Shown here: positions 56,597 to 64,000 of the stretch, one piece after another | Position numbering within the stretch: the stretch's first letter is position 1 | Layout: every line of letters begins with the position of its first letter | NCBI GenBank assembly: GCA_033819885.1 | Contig: JAQYUZ010000002.1 | Span: 620,001 to 684,000 of the forward strand | Reading direction: 5' to 3' | Length of the DNA stretch: 64,000 nucleotides | Source of the DNA: Microbotryomycetes sp. JL201 | Taxonomy: Eukaryota > Basidiomycota > Microbotryomycetes | Translations under genes and position numbers: made by a program | Notes under the pieces: generated by a model | The model's database searches: none | Told to the model about the DNA's origin: nothing | The model's input: only the letters and a program-made list of their open reading frames with translations

Positions 56597-57537
56597 TGCT
56601 CGTCACACGACACTCTCGACCAAGTTTGACGAGCGTCCTGCACGCGTTATTGGGCGGTCCCCTTCCAAGGGCAGGAAACGGACGCGCTTCCCACACTCCG
56701 GCGCAGGCAAGAGAGGACGATCGCGCTCGGACCGAGACTTTTTGCCGTTTCGACGCCGAACAAGAACGTACTTGCTGCAGCAGGATAATCCGCATATGAG
56801 TTTTTGCTTGTCGGAAGCGAGCGGGCAGGCTGGATCGACCAACCTCTGAAAAACTTCAAAGCCGTCGTCCGAGTGACGAGTTTGTGGAAAGCACTCGCGC
56901 AAGCGCGCCCCCGAGGGGTTGACAGAGCAGATCTGTACACGATCAAGGGTGCAACAAAGTCCAAGGAGTCAGCACACTGTCTCGGAGAGTGCGGCCGATG
57001 CGAGCGCTCGACGCCGGAGCCGTCTTTCATTTCGTGTTCACGATCGCCCGGTGAGCGCGGCACCCGCACCGCGCAGAGAACGACCGCGTCAGGTAAAAGC
57101 TGGACAACCAGCCAGTGCACAGACAGCCTCGGCTCGTCAGCTTACAGACTGGTAAACGTTTGACCCTTGTGCAGTGTCTGACCCCGCAAATGGTAGTGCG
57201 AGAGCCGCGAATCGGACGCGTGCGGTCGCGGTTGACCTCGCCGTCGTCAGAGCTCGTTCGAGCGCGCCACGGAATTTTCTGGCAGTGACAGACAGTCGCA
57301 GGTCGCACACGAGACCAAGGGCGATCCGATCAGGCGCGAGTTGGGCGATTCGATAGGTCGCAACCAAAGCAATCGAGCGTTTTGCGTCTGCTCGAGCCCC
57401 GGGGCAGGAACGCTCGGCTCAGATCGCTGCGCAACAGGGGGGCCGGATCCTCCCTTCTCTGGGCATGCTCCGCGCCGTGTTCAACATGATTTTACAACAT
57501 GATCTCGATTTCGAAATACTAGCAAAGAATAGATAAA
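56597..57537. other. Intergenic, about 0.9 kb
   Basis: Upstream of the Sds3-family gene and downstream of the MFS stop, both minus strand. Frames on either strand are compositional runs rich in Arg and Ser with no motif. No tRNA or repeat recognised. Confidence 0.4.
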
Positions 57538-59949
57538 TCATGATTGTGCAGCTTTCAGCCGTTCGAGCTCTTTCGCAAACCGTGACTGCGCCAACCGCCA
57601 AGTCAGCTTCCTGCGAGTATGACGCCCGTTGTCACTTACATGCTGTCGAATCTTGGGGCCATACCAGTATAGAACGAACGGACATGCAGCCAAAAGTAAG
57701 CCGAGGCAGCCCGCCAAGAATGACGCCCTAAAATGAGCCATCGCGTCAAATTCCTCAGGTGTCAGATGCGGCTTGTCTGGGCTATCGACACAAAGAACCA
57801 CTCACCACTGGTACGTCAATTTATTGTACATCTGCGTCGTAAACATTGGAAACGCAAACCTGGGCGTCGCAAGAAAGTCAGATGGGTGTCTGCCTCGTTC
57901 AAGACGCATCGAGACGACAAACCCAAACAGGTTCCGACAAAGAGATTGGCCCGACATTGCGCTTGATGCATATAATGAGTACACGTCGGCGAGATAGCTG
58001 AATGTCGCCAAGTACATGGTAAAGATTCCGAGAAACACGAGCACGAGTCCAATGACGGGACCCATCCAATGACCTCGACCAGAAGAAAAGGCAAAGATGA
58101 GACATCCTATCGGGAAGGTCAAACCGCCAGCCATGGCCGCGTACAGTCGCGCTTCCGGGCCTTTTTTGGCCACTTTGCGACGGTACATGTATTCTTGGAG
58201 GTAGTTTGTGCCATAGCCGATGAATCCACCAACTACGATCGACAAAAACACGAGGCCGACCTGGCCGGTGCTGAATCCGTAAATGTTGCCAAAGACGAGG
58301 GGCACGGCCCGCAGAGATAGGTACATGATGCCCCAGCCAAAGGCGATAAAAAGCGAAAATGATGCAACTGTAGCCTCCGTCGTCAAGAGCACGAGCGGCC
58401 GAAGAAGCGACACTTTGACTAGCATAGCAAAGCTAGCACGCTCGAGGTCATGCCGGCACTGATACCGTTCGTCGCCCGTCTCTTTACGCAGTCTCGCCGC
58501 GCGCTTTGACAAGATTGCAGAGCCTGAGATACATTCAAATCAGATTATCGCTTGTGAAGTGACACATTCGCTTGTACATCTCTTTCTCGTTCTGCTCACC
58601 TCGCGTTTCGTGCGTGAAGAAAATGATCGCAATCAGAAGCGTTCCCGCCATGATCATCTGGGCACAATGCAGTCTGCCGTCAGTCTCGTGCCTCGTATCG
58701 CAGAGCCAGACTTGCCTGGATCCATTGGATCCAACGCCAACGAAGATATTGCTCGACGTAACCCATCACTGCAGGTCCGAGACCAGTGCCCGAAAATGCA
58801 CACAAGCTGAAGATGGACATTGGAAGACCTGTTGCTGACGTCAACGCGGATCAAGGTGTGATGGGCTGAAAGAGGGCGTACCTCGATCTCTCGCTTCAAA
58901 CAAGTCGGCAACGCTTCCTCCAACCAGAGTGGAGCCCTGCACATAAATGTCACTGCTAGAACTCTTTGAGCATATGTGGCCAACCCACGGTCGATCCCGC
59001 CAGCCCATTGATGAAGCGGGCGACGATCAGAGTGGCCTGAGGTCTATTGTCAGTTCTGAGACGATGAATCGCCACCGTTGACTGACGATGTTGCGTCCCA
59101 GACCCATGGGCAGGAAAAACATCATGTAAACAAAGCACGACCCCGAATAGACGGGCCCTACAAATGCTGATATTAGCGAGAAGACCTTCGTATCCTGTCG
59201 CGGGAACTAACATCGTCCGTACACCCTGCAAGTGTCTGAGGTCAGAGCACGCATCAAGACAGGTGCGAAAACAACTTACTCGCTCAAGGGTGCGAGCACA
59301 AGAGGCGCCAGACCAAATCCGAGAGGGAAACTGCAAGCCGCGTTTCGAGTTCCGATTCAGCTCAAGCCAGCGCGGCGAATTCGCGTCACCTGGCAAGCTC
59401 ACGCCGAGAGGGCAAGGGTGGCGAGCTCAAGGGAGCAGTTGAGGTCTCGCATCATGCTCTCGGTGCCCATTGCAAAAGCAGAGCCCGTGAATGCCTGCAA
59501 TCCATTACCCGTGAGCCGACGGTGATTCGGCCGAAATTGTGCGTAGCTCGTCTCACCGTAAGCAGCGTGAACGTGCAGTTGATCCATGTCGTCGTCCATT
59601 TCTTTCCCCTGCTCCACTGTATGTTGCCGTCAGCCTTCTGCAGGTTGTGCGCGGCGAATTATTAAGGCCGCGAAGTGGGATTGCCGCGCTTGGCTCCGGC
59701 AGCTACGAATCACACGCTGTTTCGGTACACACGCACGTTGTAAGGATTTTCCGGATCGTTTGGCTCCCACTCCACCCATATGACGTCCGTTGGCACGTCA
59801 CCCTTCTCCATCTTGTCAACGACATTGGCCTCGCTATGCGTCGCGCCATCCGAATCCTCACAAGCTGTCTGCTGTGACAGCTTGTCTGCTTGGATGGCTT
59901 GAGTCGTGGGCCATGTGTGAGACCCGCCCTTGTCCCCAGTTGATGCCAT
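57538..59949 (-). CDS. MFS transporter, DHA1 type, second copy
   Basis: Predicted 12-TM H+ antiporter related to the gene at 5158-7110. ATG 59949 opens MASTGDKGGSHTWP; the cytosolic N-terminus ends GDVPTDVIWVEWEPNDPENP. The first TM exons are short. The DHA1-type segments include TLIVARFINGLAGS near 59030 and the loop RAARLRKETGDERYQCRHDL at about 58500. Later come GPEARLYAAMAGGLTFPIG, FSYLADVYSLYASSAMSGQ, and a final TM before YGPKIRQ. An intron (gtaagt to gcgcag) then gives SRFAKELERLKAAQS. At least eight introns, so exon joins are approximate. A gtcacgtgac palindrome lies 75 nt upstream of the start. Confidence 0.83.
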
Positions 59950-60387
59950 GGCGGTTTGAGAGGGGCCAAAGATCAAGACTAGAGCTGCGCCCGCGCTTTT
60001 CGGCACATAAGCCGGCAGCCGCAGTCACGTGACACGACCTTTTCTATTCTGACTCGTTCGCGCAGCAGTAAAACTCATGTATCAATAATCGATGCCGCCA
60101 GTGATGCTGTCCTCTCCAAAGAGTGGCGTGTCAACATTGTGGCCATTGGCGCGTGTCGATCGCCTGGGAGCGCGCGCCAAGAAATCAAGACGGGCAAGCA
60201 AGCGCTTGGACATGGTCAGCGCCTTGCCCTCCATCAAGCGCGAGCTGTACTCGACATTGAGGTGCAAGTGCTCTCAGCTCCAGATCCGCTAGCACACTGT
60301 GCAGCAGAGGCCTCGGAGCGTGGTGTCGTGTGCGCCAAGGCTTAGCAAGTCGACAAAACGATCAAATCACGCACAACGCCATCTGTC
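59950..60387. other. 438 bp between the MFS and protease genes; possible small gene
   Basis: Contains the palindromic E-box gtcacgtgac at 60024-60033. A minus-strand frame from about 60290 down to 60082 reads LHLNVEYSSRLMEGKALTMS, then KRLLARLDFLARAPRRS, and ends TPLFGEDSITGGIDY. It looks protein-like and could be the last exon of a small gene, with acceptor ctgag near 60291. I could not find a matching first exon and do not recognise it. Confidence 0.3.
60024..60033. promoter_or_regulatory. Palindromic CACGTG E-box
   Basis: gtcacgtgac, a perfect 10-bp palindrome 75 nt upstream of the second MFS start codon. An identical 10-mer sits in the HPT1/ArfGAP promoter at 44052-44061. Confidence 0.4.
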
Positions 60388-62143
60388 ATGCACATCGGGC
60401 TCCCGCTCGCAGTCTTACTGGCAGGATGTACATGTACCGTAGCTGCTCCGCTCTCAATGGAGGACATCGGCGTCAAATCCGTCCAAATAACGAAGAGGCT
60501 GCGGCGCTCGGCGCTGGGTGCAGCAACGAGTAATCCGGACACGAAGGTGCATCCAGAAAGCGTTCAGTCGTTTGCAAAGAGGGGACAGTCAATGCTCCTA
60601 GGTGATCTGCACCAGGACATGTGAGTTTCAACGAACCATCCTGGATTTGCCACCGCCGCATCGGCTGAGACGATTTCTCGTTTCCTCTGTTGGACTTTCC
60701 TACAGTCAGTACTTCGGCTCGATAGATGTGGGGACCCCAACGTATCGGTACGAGGTCATCCTCGATACCGGGAGCGCCGTAAGTCGAAATCAACCCGCTC
60801 CAATAGTTTTGCCCTCGCTGAAACGCGTACTGTGCAGGATTTACTTCTTGCCACAAGCCCATGCGAGCATGGGTGCAGGCCTGACACACCGGTCTATCAC
60901 CCAAAGATGTCGAACACGTCGTCAGTTTCCGATCACAGCTTTTCAGTTCAATTTGGCACAGGCGCCGCGAGCGGCCACCTCGTTCAAGACTCGGTGTCTA
61001 TCGCCGGCTTGACGGTTTCTGACCAAATATTTGGCGCATGTTCAAATTTAACTAACGTCATCGAGTATGGTGTCAGTGGCCTACTTGGCTTGGGTTGGCA
61101 AGCATTAGGTGAGCGATTCCGGTATCCCATTTTATCGCAGTCCAACTCTGACATGTACAAAATCGGCAGCTACGTCCGAAGCAACACCTCTCGTACAGAG
61201 GCTTTGGCAAGAGGGACAATTGATGGACCCCATATTTGGGTTTGCTCTCGCTAGATGGAATGGAGATGCCGCCGCAACGTCTGACGTGATGCCGGGCGGT
61301 TTGTAAGTCGACTCAAATGGATCTGGCTGGAGAGAGGCACGGGCTGACCACAGTGCAGAATGACGATCGGTGGCGTCAACTCGAGCCTTTTCGAGGGCGA
61401 GATCAATTGGATCCCTCTCACATCACAGACCTACTGGGAGATCCAGATAGATGCGATATCGATCGACAGCGTGCCAATAGAACTGGAGCTGACGCCAGTT
61501 GCCATTGACACCGGTACTTCGCTCATTGGCGTGCCACCAGAAGCAGCACAAGCTATCTATGCTCGGATACCGGGCTCTCGTCGATACACAGACGTTTATT
61601 ACACGTTTCCATGCGAGTACGTCACTTATGTATGAGGAAGTGCTCGCCGGATGATTGACGGCGGACGTGTTCCAGCACTGCCATTGATCTGAGCTTAACG
61701 TTTGGCGGTCGAGAGTACCCAGTAGACCCGCGCGACTTTTCGAACGGTAGGGTGTCTCCCGAGTCAAACGAATGTCTTGGTGCAGTTTTTGTTTTGGGCC
61801 GGGCGCACGTCGGCAAATGGATTATTGGCGACGCTTTCCGTGAGTTCTCGATCGCAGGCTCCAAGCTCTTGGGCTGACGTATGGGCCGTCGTCAGTCAAA
61901 AACGTCTATTCTGCTTTCCGATTCGCACCACCAAGTGTCGGTTTCGCAAGATTACGCGTGCCAGACGAGACACTTCAAAGGCTCGGGCCAGTTCCAAAAG
62001 CCAACGCGCCTTGGCTGAACGCGACAAATTTCGTCAACGATGCCGTGTGGTCCAATGCAGCCCATATGCGTACCGCGAGGGCACCCGCGCTACTGTCTTG
62101 CATCATGGCAACAGTTGCGGTGCTGCAATTTGGCCTTGCTTAG
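60388..62143 (+). CDS. Pepsin-family aspartic protease, probably GPI-anchored (yapsin-like)
   Basis: Secreted or surface A1-family endopeptidase. Signal peptide MHIGLPLAVLLAGCTCTVAA, then a propeptide with basic steps (QITKRLRRS, FAKRG). Exon 2 has QYFGSIDVGTPTYRYEVILDTGSA (first catalytic Asp, codon 60764), spliced to DLLLATSPCEHGC. The flap region reads FSVQFGTGAASGHLVQDSV. The second catalytic motif is PVAIDTGTSLIGVP (near 61500-61525). The end has FVLGRAHVGKWIIGDAF and, after an intron, NVYSAFRFAPPSVGFARL. A spacer then leads to a hydrophobic C-terminus (APALLSCIMATVAVLQFGLA), typical of a GPI signal. About six introns. Departures from pepsin: the usual Trp after the first DTGS motif is Leu and the flap Tyr is Phe. 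Confidence 0.88.
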
Positions 62144-63293
62144 CGGTCTAGGAACGATCAGTCAATGTCCATACTATGTCATCACTACTGCATTGCATTC
62201 ATAGAAATCTCGCCATTTCCTGCCATTTTCCTGCCGACGAGGCAATGACCACCAGCACACAACGAAACGCAATGAATCAGGCGTCAACTTTTCAGCAGTG
62301 CTGACTCGTTTCCGAGACACGCAACCGTCTGATAATGTAGATAATATTTTAAAAAGCATCACATGTGTGCGTTCTGCGTGTGCTGAAAGTCATTGTCTTG
62401 TTGGCCGGAGCTATGACTGATCGGCAAGGCCAGTTCGCCATGCTGATCGGAAACGGAGTGTAAACAATGTGAAACGCCCGGGCATTGTTACGCGCGCATC
62501 TGTCATCGGTCGTCGTCGTCGAGCAGCAATGGCGTTTTCTTGCGACTTCGCGGCGTGGTGTACAACGACCCTGAACGTTGTTGAGATGGGTTTTGTTTGC
62601 AAGCAGAGGCGAGCACCACTAATGCACGCTACGAAACTTGCTGTGGTCGAGTGGGTGGAACGAGTAATCGTTTGAGCCACCGCATGAGCCTCGACGGAAA
62701 AAACTCAACCTCCTGTTTTTCGGGTCGCCTCACGCACGCCCGCGCCCGGCCTTTTCGCTGTCGACTACAGCCTCTACCACGTGAGCAGTACGGCCGTGTC
62801 AAGCTTACTTGTTTCCTGACGTTGCTTGTCCTGTTGATTTCCGATCGCCGTCCGTCACCGCATTGGTCTTATGTCGTCGTTCAAACGATTTTTTGGTTCT
62901 GCGATCTGCGCCGTCTGCCGCGACCCGATACTCGTTCCGACTACGCCATTCAACAGTCTTGTACGTTTATTTGCTGGATCGGCTTGTCGCGATGGCACGG
63001 GTGGCGTGCGTGGTCAGCAGGGCGCGGGTTTGAAAGAGAGGGCTCAAATGACCGCACGCGTCGCCGGCAGCATGACAGGCTCAGGTCAGACCCTGCGAGC
63101 AAAGCATACCATTTGGTTTCTCGCTCCCGGTCGGCATTCTGGCTCCCTAGGCAGCTCAGGCACGACGACAGGTCTGCCCGGTTGCGACGGGAAAAGGCCC
63201 CACCACGCATGCCACCATGCCAACGCGCAATTAACGATCATTTGTTGCGTTGTACTGACATGTCGTCGATTCTTTGCATCTTGCGCAGCCATC
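62144..63293. promoter_or_regulatory. Intergenic, about 1.15 kb, including the RPS18 promoter and leader
   Basis: Between the protease stop and the RPS18 start. A CACGTG lies at 62778-62783. The sequence ttgcgcag just before the RPS18 ATG looks like a 3' splice site, so the leader may contain an intron, as is common for ribosomal protein genes. Open frames here show no family motif. Confidence 0.45.
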
Positions 63294-63952
63294 ATGTCTC
63301 TCGTCGTCCCGGAGGCCCACGTCCAGTTCCAGCATATTCTCCGTCTCCTCAACACTAACGTTGATGGCAAGCGGAAGATCATGTTCGCCTTGACCGAGAT
63401 CAAGGGTGTCGGTCGCCGATACGCCAACTTGGTCTGCAAGAAGGCCGATGTTGACCTCAACAAGCGGTGCGTCGCATCTCGCTGGACACATATTTAGCCT
63501 GCTTGCTCATGTGTTCGATGTTCTGCAGTGCTGGTGAGCTCAACCCTGATGAGCTCGAGCGCCTCGTCACCATCATCCAGAACCCGACCCAATTCAAGAT
63601 CCCGCAATGGTTCTTGAACAGGCAGAAGGACTGGATCGACGGCCGCTACACTCAGTTGCTGTCCAACGGTCTCGACTCTAAGGTGATTGGAAGCGCGTCA
63701 CCGTCTTCGCCCGCGTTGGCTGACCATGTCTCGCCACCTGCAGATGCGTGAGGACTTGGAGAGGCTGAAGAAGTGAGCAATCACCAACAAATCGTGTTTC
63801 AGGTCAGATCTTCATGCTAATCTTGCCTATATGCGCTCAGGATCCGCAACCACCGTGGTCTCCGTTCGTTCTGGGGTCTCCGTGTTCGTGGTCAGCACAC
63901 CAAGACGACTGGTCGCCGCGGCAAGACCGTCGGTGTCTCGAAGAAGAAGTAA
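63294..63952 (+). CDS. RPS18: 40S ribosomal protein uS13
   Basis: Head protein of the small ribosomal subunit contacting the P-site tRNA and the large subunit. Four exons: 63294-63466, 63529-63682, 63744-63772 and 63841-63952. Joined frames give [88 protein letters not shown] across the 29-nt exon, and [20 protein letters not shown] to GVSKKK. All junction phases fit. The N-terminus is about three residues longer than the human protein (AHVQ before FQHIL). The stop lies 48 nt before the window end. Confidence 0.97.
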
Positions 63953-64000
63953 AAGGACGCATGCATCTGTTTACTTTTTTGTACACTACTCATGCGGTTT

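Noticed and set aside
60388-62143. Reading the protease as a pseudogene because frames change several times
   Set aside because: Each frame change coincides with GT-AG sites in correct phase and all protease blocks are recovered in order.

Overview
The window reads as nuclear DNA of a fungus, most likely a yeast-like or small-genome basidiomycete. The evidence is about 30 densely packed genes on both strands, almost all cut by short GT-AG introns (mostly 50-100 nt). Donors are usually gtcagt, gtgagt or gtgcgt, and acceptors are often preceded by ctgac/ctaac branch-like motifs. Many products are fungal: Opi1, Rim13/PalB, Mkt1, DASH subunit Hsk3, Pop3, an Mrs3/4 carrier. I cannot place it below phylum. 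Exon joins were worked out by eye from reading frame and family similarity; there is no transcript evidence.

Layout. 0-5 kb: POP3 (+), then the calpain-like protease RIM13 (-). 5-10 kb: a DHA1-type MFS transporter and the phospholipid-synthesis repressor OPI1 (both -). 10-16 kb: purine enzyme ADE17/ATIC (-), HGH1 (+), a Nit-type amidase (-). 16-22 kb: two secreted double-psi beta-barrel (DPBB) proteins flanking RPL19. 22-31 kb: a possible small membrane protein (-), a DHHC palmitoyltransferase (+), APN2 (-), an Aro8-like aminotransferase (-), a YggS-type PLP-homeostasis protein (+). 31-36 kb: an Sds3-family protein, HSK3, a Ser-rich hypothetical and a TMEM170-like protein (all -). 36-44 kb: Mesh1 (+), MKT1, a mitoferrin-like carrier and HPT1 (all -). 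44-51 kb: a BAR-PH-ArfGAP (+) and a forkhead factor (-). 52-57 kb: an SDR (+) and a second Sds3-family protein (-). 57-64 kb: a second DHA1 MFS transporter (-), a probable GPI-anchored aspartic protease (+), RPS18 (+).

Most genes are housekeeping or regulatory, and neighbours do not form an obvious pathway cluster. Some themes recur: two related transporters near the two ends, two Sds3-family chromatin proteins, and two purine genes (ADE17, HPT1). Three secreted or surface products carry DPBB or pepsin folds. I see no transposon, LTR element, CRISPR array or convincing tRNA. I found no clearly new multi-gene system. The most unusual signals are very small exons (6, 14, 15 and 28 nt), long homopolymer tracts in or beside genes (A30, A40), and some departures from family sequence (ATIC C-terminus, pepsin flap, degenerate DPBB).
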